NCBI GenBank assembly: GCA_006386115.1
Contig: VFIW01000005.1
Span: 930,001 to 994,000 of the forward strand
DNA: 64,000 nucleotides
Reading direction: 5' to 3'
DNA from: Globisporangium splendens
Taxonomy: Eukaryota > Oomycota > Peronosporomycetes > Pythiales > Pythiaceae
Position 1 is the stretch's first letter. Each line of letters opens with the position of its first letter. Positions 9,063 through 20,936 of this stretch are shown one piece after another. The notes under the pieces were generated by a model. It ran no database searches, was not told where the DNA came from, and saw only the letters and a list, made by a program, of their open reading frames with translations. A program made the position numbers and the translations under genes.

Positions 9063-10133
9063 ATGAGTACTGACGAAGAACCGATAGTGAATCTCGAACC
9101 CGCGGAAACCGCGAGTGCGACGATCAACCGGGAGGATTGCCTCCACTTGAGTGATCTCGAGTGGAGTGCCTTCCAACGGATGAGGACGATCATCGGCGAA
9201 AAGGCCGTGTTCGCCATCCTTGCCACCCTGTCGCAGGACCAACATCGCCTCACGGCGATCGGGTTCCTGCAGAAGGAGGCAGAAGACCGTGGAAGAGAAG
9301 CAACCCGCGCAGCTCCTGCGCAGGTACAGTTCCCACGACAAAAGCCTGTGAGGCTTGAAGTCGCGAAGTATGGCGGAGGAGACAATAAGCCTCTCCTCCG
9401 ATGGTTCGTCGAAATCGATGCCGTCATTCGCTCCGGACAAATCTACGATCCGGAGCAACAGGTCGATTTCGCGATGTCCAAGCTCGCTGGAAGAGCCAAG
9501 AGCTGGGCATTTGGTCGCCGAATGGCCGACCATGGTTGTTTCTCCACACTTTCGGAGTTTAAAGGCGACATCCGTGCCGCCTTTGAGCCACCAAAATCGG
9601 AATTTCGTACTCGCACGGAATTTCTCGAAATCCGACAGGATAAACGCGATCTCCACGCGTATATCCAGCATGCCCGATACTTGGTATCAAGTATCGTGTC
9701 TGAGCCAATCGACATGGCGACGCAAGTCGCCACGTTCATGAAAGGTTTGGTGGATGGCCCCGTCAAGACCTACCTGTTCCGGGAATACCCGGAAACGCTA
9801 GAGCAAGCAATCGCTCTGGCGCTTCAGGAAGACTTTAGCGCGAAGCAAGCACGGCTTCACGCGTTCCCTTACCGCGGCGCGCAGTTCAGGCACGCGAGAC
9901 CTCCTCCACGTTACAGTGGATCCGAACCAATGGATCTCTCGTTGGTTCAAGCTTCGGCGGTTCCGAAGAGACCCGTCGACAAGCGCAAGCTGCGGTGCCA
10001 CCGCTGCCAGAAACTGGGGCACTTTCAATACGAGTGCCGAGCGGCGCAGTCCGCTCCCCGCGTCCGAGACACACATCGGACGACTTCTTCGCGTCCAACG
10101 CGCGAAGAATCAAAAAACGTCAACCACCAGTAG
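9063..10133 (+). CDS. gag: Gag polyprotein of element B
   Basis: 356 codons; the first ATG in frame after the PBS is at 9063 (MSTDEEP). The structural protein of virus-like particles. The middle part matches the retrotransposon Gag domain (KLAGRAKSWAFGRR, RTEFLEIRQDKRDL), and one CCHC zinc knuckle (CHRCQKLGHFQYEC) lies near residue 320. It ends at TAG 10131-10133, inside a hairpin and 9 nt after the slip site for entry into pol. No breaks seen. Confidence 0.88.
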   Translation: MSTDEEPIVNLEPAETASATINREDCLHLSDLEWSAFQRMRTIIGEKAVFAILATLSQDQHRLTAIGFLQKEAEDRGREATRAAPAQVQFPRQKPVRLEVAKYGGGDNKPLLRWFVEIDAVIRSGQIYDPEQQVDFAMSKLAGRAKSWAFGRRMADHGCFSTLSEFKGDIRAAFEPPKSEFRTRTEFLEIRQDKRDLHAYIQHARYLVSSIVSEPIDMATQVATFMKGLVDGPVKTYLFREYPETLEQAIALALQEDFSAKQARLHAFPYRGAQFRHARPPPRYSGSEPMDLSLVQASAVPKRPVDKRKLRCHRCQKLGHFQYECRAAQSAPRVRDTHRTTSSRPTREESKNVNHQ

Positions 10134-10151
10134 ACGCGGGGCGCTCTACTG
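10112..10151 (+). promoter_or_regulatory. -1 frameshift signal of element B
   Basis: AAAAAAC at 10112-10118 in gag phase TCA-AAA-AAC, 9-nt spacer, then a hairpin at 10128-10151 with outer arms CAGTAGA/TCTACTG and inner pairs GCG/CGC around GGG. The gag TAG is in the 5' arm. In this copy the -1 frame meets a stop at 10271-10273 because of a later indel. Confidence 0.7.
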
Positions 10152-13100
10152 GCGAATATGCGTCTGGTGTGATCGTGGTGCACGAGACGCAAGCCCCAGC
10201 GTGCATGACGCGCGCTGCTGGACTACCACGACTGCGGAGGAGCCGAGAGATCGGCTCATCCAACTTGAGATAACCGTAGAGGGATTTACGACCCCTCTGC
10301 GGGGACTGCTAGACACGGGTGCGTCAAACAACTTTGTTCGATCGCATGTCGCCCGTGCGCTAGCGAGAGTAATTTCGGAGGAATCACGTTCCTCCGAGTC
10401 GAAGATCACCGTGCGGTTGGCAACAGGTGCCACCGTCACGACGGAGAAACACGTGACACGGCTTCGTGTCACGCATGATGGACACCAAATGGAAGGAGAC
10501 TTCATTTGGCTGGATTTAGATGACAAGTTCGATGTCATCCTTGGAATGCCATGGCTGAAGAAGTATCAGCCGATCATCGATTGGAATCAACAATCGATCA
10601 GTTACCCCGCTGTGAAGCGGAACAAGGCTAACCGCCCGTCGGCGCGCAACGCGCTGTCGGTTAACGAACATGATGCAAGGGTGTGCGATGGCCCCCTTAG
10701 CACGATGCTCGATGGAGAAGCCACCCGAAAGTCTAAAGGACAGACTTCGGTTGCTCATCGCTCTGTACAGAAGAGCGATGACGAAGGAAAGGTACCGCCA
10801 ATGGAGACCTCTGATCAAGGCTCCTCGTGCGAAGTCATCAGTGTCATGGTCACTGATGAAGATGGGTCTCATATTCATGAGATGGCGTTAGAAGACCCTC
10901 CGAAGAACGCTTCGGAAGTGGTGACGCTACCAATCATGAGCCAGAAGCGGTTCATGAAAGAACTGCATCGAGGCACCCTCGAGCAGATATGTTACATTGC
11001 TCCTCAGGAATCGAGCAATGCCGAGTCGGCAGTGCAGAGACACCCACTCGATGAATGTTTCCTTGCGTCGTCATCAGTGATGGACACTTATGTGCTCGAC
11101 GAGCCAACGAAGGAGGAACGATTTCAAGCTCAGGGATGGGAATCCCTGAAGGACAGTCCATTCTACGGACTATTGAAGGAGTACGAAGACGTATTCCCCG
11201 AAGAAGTTCCCAGTCGTCTTCCGACAGACAAAGGAGTTCGGCATGAGATTGATCTCAAGCCGGGAACAAAGTACTGCGTCACGAGGCAATGGCCACTGCC
11301 TCGTGAACAAGTCAAAGTGATCGACGAGTTCTTTGAAGCTCGTCGTAAAGCGGGCCAAGTGCGCGAGTCGAATTCTCCGCACTGCAGCCCCACCTTCTGT
11401 GTGAAAAAGGCTACAGGAGGTTGGAGGATCGTGCATGCGTTCAACAAGTTGAATGCGGCAACAATCCCGGCGCAAACGTCGATACCTCGCAAAGATGTCA
11501 TCATTGACAGCATGCAAGGTAGTACTATCTTTAGTACGATCGATTTGAGAGATGGGTTCTATCAAATCTTGATGCGTGAAAGGGACATCCCTTTCACAGC
11601 AGTCAGCACCCCGAGCGGGATGCTGTGGGAGTGGCTCGTAATGCCACAGGGGCTAACAAATGCTCCCGCCACGTTCAATAGATGCGTCACGCAACTATTA
11701 CAGTCGGTGTGAGACTTCGCACCAAGCTATTTTGACGACGTGTTCATACACAGTCGTGCATCGGATGCTGCATCCGATGTGGAAGTGCACAAAGAGCACC
11801 TCCGACAGCTATTGGACTTGATGCGGAAGTACAAGCTGTACGCCAACACACAAAAGTGTATGTTTGGTGTTGATGAGATCCCCGTTCTCGGTTGCTTTGT
11901 CGGCAAGAACGGAGTGCGTCCTGATCCCGAAAAGATCAAGGCGATCAACGGCTGGCCCGTCCCAACAAGCCAAAAGGATCTTCGCAAGTTCCTCGGTCTT
12001 GCGACGTATCTCCATAAGTACTCGCAGAACTATGCGAGTATCATCCGACCTCTTTCATCTCTACTGAAGAAAGGTGTCGACTGGAAGTGGTCCAACGAAT
12101 GTCAAGATGCATTCGTCAAGATGAAAAGCAGTCTCATGGAGGCTCCGGTTCTCGCGATCGCCGATCACGAGCGACCATTCTATGTGGTCTGTGATGCATC
12201 CAACTTTGCAATCGGATGCGCGCTCATGCAGCGCGACGATGCAGATCGAGAACGCGTGATCTGCTATCAATCGCGTCAGCTGAAGCCAGCTGAGCGCAGT
12301 TACCCAGTACACGACAAGGAGTTGCTTGCCATGAAGTACGCTCTTACGAAGTTCAGAGTGTATTTGCTCGGAAGTAAACGGTTCACCGTTTACACTGACC
12401 ACGCTTCGCTGCTCACTGCAGTGAAGTCGCCACATCTGTCGCAAAGAATGGCCCGATGGCTTTCTTTCTTTGCGGAGTACGAGTTTGACGTCGAGTACAA
12501 ACCCGGACGATTCAATGTGATCGCGGATGCATTATCACGTCGCCCAGACTTTGAGTCGAAAGCAAACGACTCAAAGGAAGACCGTGTGATGGCAATCACA
12601 CGGGAAAGCACGCCGACATCGTCAAGGATCGACGATATCAAAAGAGCGTATGCGACAGATAGCGACATCAGTCGACTTGTTGCCCACTTGTCAGACCTGT
12701 CTGATAAGTCGCTCAAGGCGTTGGATCCGGCTCAACGCGCTCGTCTACATCGTTACGAGATGCGCAACGATGTTCTCTACTACCGCATAGATGACAGCGA
12801 CGAGCCACGCGCTGTCGTTCCAAACGATAGTGACCTTCGCAATCGTGTGCTCTTCGAGTACCACGATGCGCCTTTCCGCGGCCATCCAGGACGCGAGAAA
12901 ACGTATCTCGCGCTTTCCTGCGACTTCTATTGGTCACACCAATAGAAGTGGGTCCGCAAATACGTACGCGCATGCGAGGTTTGCCAGCGCGTCAAGCCAG
13001 CACCGGTGACCAACGCACCGCTGCGATCACTGCCAGTCCCGACGGACTGTTGGAAGTCAGTCTCGATGGACTTCATCTTCGGTCTTCCTGCTGACTCCAG

Positions 13101-14463
13101 CAAGAAGACTGGCATCCTCGCCATCGTGGATCGCTTCAGTAAGATGGTCCATCTCAGTGCTGTCCCTGCTAGCGTCACCGCAAAGCAGACGGCGCAGATA
13201 TTCCTGGATTCTGTGTTTAGGTTACACGGAATGCCCACTGAAATCGTGTCGGACCGAGATCCACGATTCACAGCTGCCTTCTGGCAAGAGTTGTTCCGAC
13301 TCTTGGGCACTCAGCTCAAGATGTCGACAGCTGATCATCCGCAAACAGATGGTCAGACCGAGCGTGTAAATCGCACGCTCGAGGATATTCTGCGCAGCTA
13401 TGCGCATTCATTCACTCACTGGAGTGAATGTCTCCCCCTCGCAGAGTTTGCAATCAACAACTCTGTGCATGTCTCAACCGGGCACACGCCATTCTACGTG
13501 AACGCCCTCAGGCACCCACGTGTTACGTCCATCCTCGGTGGGATGTCCCCTCCGTCGGTGACATCTCCCTTGAGTGGGGGAGGAGTCCGCGAAGCAGCTG
13601 CTTCGGAACAAGCGAAGAGCGCGGAGATCTCGCATCAACATGAGCAGGTAACTGCTCACGCGGCGATCGTCGACAAAGACATCGTTACAACAGTGTTGCA
13701 GCGGCAAGCTGTCATCCGCTTCGTCCGCGATTCCATCGCCGACGCAGTGGATAGTCAGAAGGAGCAAGCGGACAAGAGTGGCCGCGAGAACACGAATGAA
13801 TTTCAACGAAATTCGTTTGTTTTATTATCGACTGCTAACCTACCTAACAGAGTGGTGAGCAGTGACAGCAACAAGTTGCTGCCAAGATACATTGGCCCTT
13901 TCAAGGTCCCTGAAAGGATTGGGGACGCATACACGTTGGAGCTTCCTCCGACCATGCGTCTACACCCGACGTTCTACGTCGGGCGTCTCAAAGCGTATCA
14001 TCGCCACGATGACTCGTTGGTCTCTTCCTCTTCAGGAGACCGTGGTCACGAAGGATCCCAAGCACAAGCTTGTGATCAGCCTCGAGCCTCGAAAGCCGTC
14101 CCTCGAGCCGCTCGTGCTTCGCGATCATCTCGCTTAGCTCGGCCCGAAGTCGGAGAACCTCGTTCTCCCGCTCAGCGTACTTCAGCCGATCAAGAAGGCG
14201 CTGATCACTCTGAGGATGCGCCTCAGAGTCACGAGCAGATCTTCCCTCCTCCAGCTCCTCCGTTGCGAGACTCCGAGGGGAACCAACGCTGGATCGTGGA
14301 GAAGATACTTGCTCATTGCGATCGATCGTCGCGAGGGAAGAAGGAGCGCGTCTATCGCGTTCGTTGGCTTGGTTACCCGCCAGATCGAGATACCTGGGAA
14401 CCGGCCGCGATGCTCCAAGCCGATGTTCCTGGCTTGGTGCAGCAGTACGAGAGCCGACGCTAA
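10118..14463 (+). pseudogene. pol: Element B pol, broken at three places
   Basis: Domains in order: protease (LLDTGASNNFVR), reverse transcriptase (YFDD at about 11727-11738), RNase H, integrase (HHCC part near 12860-13000; SDRDPRF and QTDGQTERVNR in the DDE core), YVGRLKAY, and a chromodomain (VYRVRWLGYPP...WEP) at 14290-14440. Breaks: the -1 frame entered from gag stops at 10271-10273 while the protease lies in another frame, so an indel lies between about 10180 and 10260; TGA at 11710-11712 just before YFDD, at a codon that is CGA in A2; TAG at 12943-12945 where sisters have Tyr. Its 3' end overlaps an antisense frame. Confidence 0.85.
13571..13585 (+). promoter_or_regulatory. Candidate central polypurine tract of B
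   Basis: TGAGTGGGGGAGGAG, preceded by CCT, at the same place in pol as in family A (encodes LSGGG after the integrase core). Confidence 0.38.
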
Positions 14464-15599
14464 TCGACTCTCGCTTCCACAACTCGCGGATTCGATCTTG
14501 CAATCCGCGAGGAAGCATCACGCCGTTGTAACCACGAAGGTGCTCCTCAGCCAACTGAGGATCATCGCTGGTGCAGATGCGGCAACCCCTCGGTGTGGTC
14601 TTGACTCCACACGGAACCCCAAGATCCACGCATTCCTCGTGGATCGCCAACAACTTTCCAACGGCATTGTGCCGGAGGAACTTATCCCGATTATCTCGCA
14701 ATCGAGAGATACACTTCGCAGCGTCTTCGTTGAAATTCACAACGAAGGCACCCCACGCTTGCGAAAGGAACAGCGCTTGTTTCTCAGCGCTGTGAGACTT
14801 CTTTGACTTCGATCGACCATCGAAGTACCGCATCGAATGGAAAAAGGTCGATGTAAAACTCCTCGCGCGCCTTGGGATGGAAGTTCTGTCGAAGGACGAA
14901 GTCATCATCCTTGATGGTACTAACATCGTACAGCGCGTGAGTTCCCCCATGTTTGGTGCCACGATGCGCACGAGCCCAATTGGGTTTGGGTGCCCACAAA
15001 TGGCTCCAGCTTGAAGGGACGAAATCCATCCCTTCAGAAGGACCCGTCACCGGATCCTTCTCCTCCGCCGGAAAGGCAAGATGGCGTGGCAACTCGCTAT
15101 TTCCCGATGACGCAGTAACCTGTGCATCAGATTCGGATTCCACATCGAAGAGCAAGTCCTCGAGTGGATCGACAGCTTCCAGTTCACAATTGGACGCGTC
15201 CAGCGAGAGAAGGATATTTCTCGCTGCATTCACCAGGTCGGGATCAGCTGACGCTAATCCTTCCCGACCGAGATTTTCCATCGTGTTGGCAGATGCCGCG
15301 CTTTCCGACGCTTCGACGTCGGAAATGGCAACCGCCACGGTGGATCCGCTCGTTTCTCCGTGAGGAGATCCCTCCTCACGACGCTTCTTCCGCGTAGGCT
15401 CATTCAAGAGGGCCGCGGACGACGAACGTTTCGCTTCGTTTCGTTTGAGATTCGAACGGTCAACGGAAGAAGACTCGGCTTCTTCCTCCTGATCGTCACG
15501 CACGACATTCGTCGTGGTGCTACTCATTGGAGTGTTGCAAGGAGTCACCTCCTCGCTGCTCGACTCGTAGTCAACAGCATCGCTGTCGATCAAAGACAT
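13988..15599 (-). pseudogene. Antisense coiled-coil protein of element B, frameshifted
   Basis: Two overlapping minus-strand frames make one interrupted gene. From ATG 15599 (MSLIDSDAVDYESSSEE) the frame stays open to 14784; the next, in the +1 frame, is open from 14971 to TGA at 13988. The first part is acidic with an NLS-like RKKRR patch. The second has a globular-looking part with Cys residues (CGVKTTPRGCRIC) and a C-terminal heptad region (LKYAERENEVLRLRAEL to HERLEGRLSRLEADHKL). Bases 13988-14463 lie opposite pol's linker and chromodomain, and the stop lies opposite the LK codons of pol's YVGRLK motif. The N-terminal part shows no likeness to the family A or C proteins that I can see. 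The frameshift near 14800-14970 suits the decayed state of this copy. Confidence 0.5.
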
Positions 15600-15797
15600 T
15601 TGTACGAGGTTCACCTCGCACAGCTTGCGGCGTCTGGAAAGCTCTCTGTTGGGCACGGCGCACACTGAGAACTGAGCCCACAAGACTCAGTGCTCTGCCT
15701 TCTGTGACCAGTTCCTCCGAACACGGAAGAACACCAAAGAACACAGAAGAACACAAGATGGATTGGTCGCGCGCGTTTCTACGTGACCAATCGCTTT

Positions 15798-15809
15798 ACG
15801 GGGAGATGA
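15798..15809 (+). promoter_or_regulatory. 3' polypurine tract of element B
   Basis: ACGGGGAGATGA immediately before the 3' LTR, preceded by CTTT as in families A and C. Confidence 0.6.
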
Positions 15810-16232
15810 TGTAATGGGGCCACCCATTACATGGGTTCCCGGGTCAGGAGAGTGTGGGTTTTCTCCCACATGGGTTTTACCACCTCTTCTGAACCCACCC
15901 ACGACGTACAGTTGGAGACACATTAATATGTGTCACTCATGAACACTGTACGTAGCCATTTGCATATTAGCCAATCAGACTAAGCCGTTAAGATTTAATC
16001 CCATTGGATGATAGTCGGACTGGACATCCGATTATCTACCAATGAGAGACACCGTAGGTTTCAGTCACTACGATTGCATGTTAGCACTTTAACGTTTTAA
16101 TTCACTTCTCAATTTGCACGGTAACGCGCAAAGCTCCCTCCCTTCTTCTTGGACACAGTGTTATCGCTGTGCCCTTCCTTTCACCTGCGTTTCCTCAACG
16201 CACGTGTACGTCGTGTAACGAGTCCCGTTACA
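15810..16232 (+). repeat. LTR of family B (3' LTR)
   Basis: 423 bp; same termini as the copy at 8626-9012 but with 36 more bp near 16139-16175. Confidence 0.92.
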
Positions 16233-17184
16233 GGCCCGGCAAAGACACCTTGCAGTTCCGAGCAATGTGACCGGGCTTCCCGCAACGGAAACACTTCCCA
16301 TTGTTGCGAGGACGCTCATTTCCAGGCGTGGAAATGTACGAGATGTCCATGGGCTCGGGACCATCATGCACGGCATTTGATTGCCGCATTGGTCTTGACG
16401 CGAACCCATGGAACTTCGCTTGCTTGATGCTGAACTCTTCTTGCATCGCACGTTCGACGGCTTCGTCCAGCGTCTTGGGGTACTCGCGGAACAGTTGGTT
16501 CCGAATCGGACCATCGTTCAGACCCGTCATGAACGTCACGACTTGCGTCGGAACGTCAATCGGCTCGTCAACGATACTCGACACCAAGTAGCGAGCACGT
16601 TGTGCATACGAGTGAAGGTCGAAACGGCCTTGACGAAGCTTGAGGAACTCGGCGCGCGCACGGAACTCACTCTGTGGAGGTTCAACCGCCTTCTTGAGTT
16701 CGGTCTTGAAGTGGTCGTAGCTGGGGAAGCAGTCTAGATCGGCTAAACGCTTACCATACGCCCAGCTCTTCGCACGACCCGCAAGGTTGGACATCGCGAA
16801 CAACACTTGCTGCGAAGGGTCTCGCAGTTGTCTTGCAGCGATGGCTGCATCCAACTCGACGAACCATCGTGAGAGAGGTTCGCTCTCTCCGCCGCGATAC
16901 GGAGAGACGTCAAGCTTCAGTGGCACCGTCCTGAGTGAGGAAACAGGGGTTGCGACCTGCTTCCGGGAGGACATGATCTCGTGGTGCATGAAGCTGACCA
17001 CCGCGCTCTTCTGGTCCTCCGGAGACGCCGATCGAAGCAGACTGACCACGGCAGCCTCTCCGATGACATCTCGCATGCGCTCAAGCGCCATCCACTCATG
17101 AAAAGACAAATGAGGGAAACCCTCAATAGTCAACTCGACAGTTTCCGGTACTGCTGGACCGAGTGGGGTTCCCGTAGCATCCAT
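16233..17184 (-). pseudogene. gag: A1 gag, 5' part, cut by element B
   Basis: Starts at ATG 17184 (MDATGTPLG); the frame upstream has no ATG. It carries the retrotransposon Gag domain (NLAGRAKSWAYGKR, LKLRQGRFDLHSYAQ) and the CCHC knuckle CFRCGKPGHIARNC, then runs into element B after KVSLPG. The remainder is at 8523-8625. It is nearly the same as the intact gag at 57418-58467. Confidence 0.87.
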
Positions 17185-17290
17185 GTTCCAAACAAGGATG
17201 CTCGCAGGGTCTTCGGCAGGAATGCTCGACGTGCTTAAAGCCGCGTCGTCAAACCTCTTCACTTCACTGGGTCGTTGGAAGGACCGCTCG

Positions 17291-17301
17291 AAGTGCTACC
17301 A
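17291..17301 (-). promoter_or_regulatory. Primer-binding site of A1
   Basis: Minus strand TGGTAGCACTT, two bases inside the 5' LTR. Confidence 0.7.
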
Positions 17302-17303
17302 GG

Positions 17304-17946
17304 TGTAAGAGGGCGCTGTTCCAAACAGTCCCTCAAACACGGCACACACGCTTGCGCCAGAGGAAGCGATCTCCCGACTTGGAAGGAGGAACGAAGACTT
17401 GAGTACTTGGAGGAAAATTTGCAACTGAATTAAAAATGGTTATGGTTCCTGTCGCTACTTGCTAATGAACCCCAAGGGATCCTACAACTTTCACAACTAA
17501 AACCTAAACATGCACAATAAAACCTATGAATCTGATATATAAAACCTTGGGTACACTGAGGTTGAACCTACGGGATCTTCGAGAAGCTTGAACTTCAAGT
17601 CTTGTATAAAATCCCTGCAAAGTGATTGGCTCGCACCACTCACTTCAGGCGGCAGAGACACGTCGGTCTCGTCGCCAGTCCAGTTTCCCAAGTAGGAACC
17701 ATCACTCAGTACTTGATCAGTACATGGATGTTATCACTCTGTACTGATTAGTACATGAGAACAACATTCTGCACTGATCAGCACAGAGAACACTCGTGAC
17801 GTCATCGTCACACGCGCATGTGGGGACTGTATTACCGTAACCCCTTTGCAATTTGTGTCTCCACAATGCACGCTGAGGTGGTGTGTGCCACACTAGATCT
17901 GGGAACAGATCCATCTCCATGCAATGGCAGGTTTTAGACCATTACA
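17304..17946 (-). repeat. LTR of family A (5' LTR of A1)
   Basis: 643 bp with the same termini as 2693-3334. Its outer edge touches a family A pol fragment in the opposite orientation (17947 onward) with no target duplication. Confidence 0.92.
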
Positions 17947-20458
17947 CTTCGCCAACACAGCATCAAGTGCGGATGCAGATGTGTTAGACGAAAAGACACG
18001 GAAGGAAAGGTTCGAGGAGCAGTCGTGGACGCCCTCAAGAAGAACCCCGTGTATGCGCTTGCCAGGGAATATGAAGACATTTTCCCTGACAAGGTGCCGG
18101 ACGAATTGCCATTCGACAGAGGCGTTCGTCATGAGATTGATGTACTTCCTGGCACGAAGTACTGCATCACAAGACAGTGGCCGTTGCCAAAGGAACAAGT
18201 CGAGGCAATCGACGAGTTCTTTACACAACGTGCTAAGGCTGGTCATGTGCGGGAGAGCAAGTCTCCGCATTGCAGCCCCACTTTCTGTGTGAAGAAGGCA
18301 ACTGGAGGTTGGCGCATTGTTCACGCTTTCAACAAGATGAACGACGCGACAATTCCAGCCCAGGCTCCGGTTCCACGCAAGGACATGATCCTTGATGGAA
18401 TGGTTGGCAGCACCGTCTTTAGTGCTATCGATCTGAAAGATGGGTTCTATCAGATTCGGATGCGCGAAGACGATGTTCCACTAACCGCAGTGAGTACCCC
18501 GAGTGGTATGCTGTGGGAATGGCTAGCGATGCCACAGGGACTGAAGAATACTCCTGCGACCTTCAATCGAATGGTCACGCACGTTCTTCGTCTTCTGCGA
18601 ACATTTGCACCGAGTTACTTTGACGACATCTTCGTTCATAGTAAGGCTGCGAATGGGAAGTCTGATGTCGATGTTCATCTCGATCATCTTCGTCAAGTTT
18701 TCCAGGTCATGCGTGAGAATAAACTCTACGCAAACTTGAAGAAGTGCATGTTGTTCGCCCCCGAGATCCCTGTTCTCGGTTGTTTTGTGGGCAAGAGCGG
18801 TGTTCGAGTCGATCCGGAGAAGGTCAAAGCTATTGACGATTGGCCTGTGCCTCAGAACGTCAAACAGCTACGACAATGGTTGGGTTTGGCCAACTACTTG
18901 CACAAGTACACGCGCAATTATGCAGCGTTGGTGCAACCGCTCACACAGCTCCTGAAGAAGGACATTGAGTGGAGGTGGTCGAAAGACCACCAAACGGCGT
19001 TTGCCGAAGTGAAGAGGAGTTTGCGAGAAGCTCCCGTGCTGGCAATTGCAAACCACGACAAGCCTTTTCATGTGGTTTGCGATGCAAGCGATTATGCCAT
19101 CGGTTGCGCATTGATGCAACACGATGATGAGGGTCATGAGCGAGTTGTGTCGTATCAGTCACGACAACTCCGACCCGCAGAACGGAACTACCCAGTTCGT
19201 GACAAGGAACTTCTGGCGATGAAGTATTCTTTGGTCAAATTCCGTGTGTATCTGCTTGGCGAGGAGCGCTTTGCTATCTACACTGATCACGCACCTCTGC
19301 GTACGGCAGTGAAGACTCCTCATTTGTCGAAAGAATGGCGAGATGGTTCTCCTTCTTTGCAGAGTACAACTTTGTTGTACACTACAAGCCAGGCAAGACG
19401 AACATCTTAGCCGATGCGCTTTCAAGACGTCCGGATTACGATCTGAAGACCAAGAGTGAAGACACGGACGGAGCGTGTCGACTCTGTGAAGATGTTCAAG
19501 CGATCGCAGTGCAAGCAACGACTACAGTGCGAGAAGAGATCGTCGAAGGGTACAAGTCTGACGAAACATGTCAGGACTTGCTGAAGTACTTCAAGGACCC
19601 TTCCGACAAAGCGCTGCAAGGTCTTCCGTCGCGCACAAGATCGCGAGTTCACCGTTTCCGAGTACACAATGGGTTGTTGTACTATGCGGTCGAACAAGGA
19701 GATACAGCAAGGGTTGTTGTTCCCAACAACGAAGGTCTGCGTCATCGACTCTTGTATGAGTGCCATGACAGTCCTTCGGGTGGCCATCTCGGACGTGAGA
19801 AAACGTTTCTCAGTCTTTCCCAGGATTACTACTGGCCACACATGTACAAGTGGGTGCGCAAGTATGTGAGGACTTGCGAGATCTGCCAACGAGTGAAACC
19901 TTCTGGTTCCACGCAGGCACCCCTTCGTTCATTGGCTGTCCCATCGGACAGTTGGAAGTCTGTGAGTATGGATTTCATATTCGGACTTCCAAGAGACAAA
20001 CACGGACGCAATGGCATCCTTGTGTTTGTGGACCGATTCAGCAAGATGGTTCATCTTGCGCCTGTTTCGGACGAGATCTCTGCTGAGAAGACTGCCAAGG
20101 TCTTTGTAGACGTCGTATTCCGTCTACACGGACTACCAGTCGAGATCGTGTCTGACCGTGACACCCGTTTCACGTCCAAGTTCTGGCGTGCACTGTTTGG
20201 ACTTCTGGACACCAAGTTGTCCATGTCAACAGCGGCACACCCTGAAACGGACGGTCAAACAGAGCGAGTGGATCGCGTCCTCGAAGACGTGTTGCGCAGC
20301 TACGCAACGTCTTTCAAAGAGTGGAGTGAGTTTCTCCCTCTTGCCGAGTTTGCGTTGAACAACTCCACGCATGTCTCGACAGGTCACTCTCCATTTTGTG
20401 TGAACTATGGCATTCATCCTCGAGTGCCTGCTTCCATAATGGGTGAGGTCTCTACCTT

Positions 20459-20472
20459 AAGTGGGGGAGGGA
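20459..20472 (+). promoter_or_regulatory. Candidate central polypurine tract of A2
   Basis: AAGTGGGGGAGGGA after CCTT. This copy is closer than the others to the family C 3' tract (CTTTAAGTGGGGGG). Confidence 0.4.
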
Positions 20473-20936
20473 CTCTGGCTCATGGAAACAAGCCGAAGTC
20501 GTCTTATGACCTGAATGCTGTCACAGAGTTAAAAGCGAATTTTGACTCGATGAAACCCCTCGGCGACCCAACAAGTCGTGAAGAGCAGCAAGTCGATGAC
20601 TTTATTGTGAGGAGACAAGCCGTTGTGAGGTTTGTTCGAGACGCAATCGCAAAGGCTCAGGATCTGCAAAAGGAACAAGCAGACAAGAGCGGAAGGAAGA
20701 ACAAGCAAGTGTATAAGATCAATGATCTTGTATTAGTTAGCACGGCGAACCTGCCTGTACATGCAGTGTCCAACTTGGGAAGCTCCAAGCTTCTGCCAAG
20801 GTTCGTCGGACCGTTCAAGGTAGTGAAATGCAATGGCGATGCCTACACGCTAGACATACCTACACGCATGCGTCTACACCCAACATTTTATGTGGGTAGA
20901 CTGAAGCCTTACCTTCCAAGTGGATCTGCGGATCCT

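Larger units (their letters stand above)
8626..16232 (+). mobile_element. Ty3/Gypsy chromodomain element B, nested in A1 gag
   Basis: 7607-bp element with LTRs at 8626-9012 and 15810-16232. Flanks GACCC (8621-8625) and GGCCC (16233-16237) are a 5-bp target duplication with one difference. Removing B restores family A gag as seen near 57520. Gag is intact; pol carries one frameshift and two stops; an antisense frame lies at 13988-15599. The two LTRs differ by a 36-bp indel near their ends. A degenerate copy of a third family, closer to A in gag than C is. Confidence 0.92.
2693..17946 (-). mobile_element. Ty3/Gypsy chromodomain element A1, interrupted by element B
   Basis: Minus-strand element with 5' LTR at 17304-17946 and 3' LTR at 2693-3334. 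Without the nested B element and its target duplication it is about 7.64 kb. Order on the minus strand: 5' LTR, PBS, gag, -1 frameshift signal, pol (protease, RT, RNase H, integrase, chromodomain), polypurine tract, 3' LTR. An antisense reading frame lies at 3411-4478. The left flank (...CGAAGG) and right flank (CTTCGC...) show no target-site duplication. The right flank is itself family A sequence in the opposite orientation, so the outer ends were rearranged after insertion. It is defective: gag is split by B and pol has an in-frame TGA at 6541-6543. Confidence 0.92.

Noticed and set aside
9057..9671. 204-codon minus-strand frame antisense to B gag
   Set aside because: No counterpart in families A or C at this place and no start context or domain. 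A chance shadow frame.
2683..17951. Target-site duplication for A1 (CGAAGG and CTTCGC flanks)
   Set aside because: The flanks resemble each other only as inverse complements around a CTTCGAAG palindrome, not as a direct repeat.
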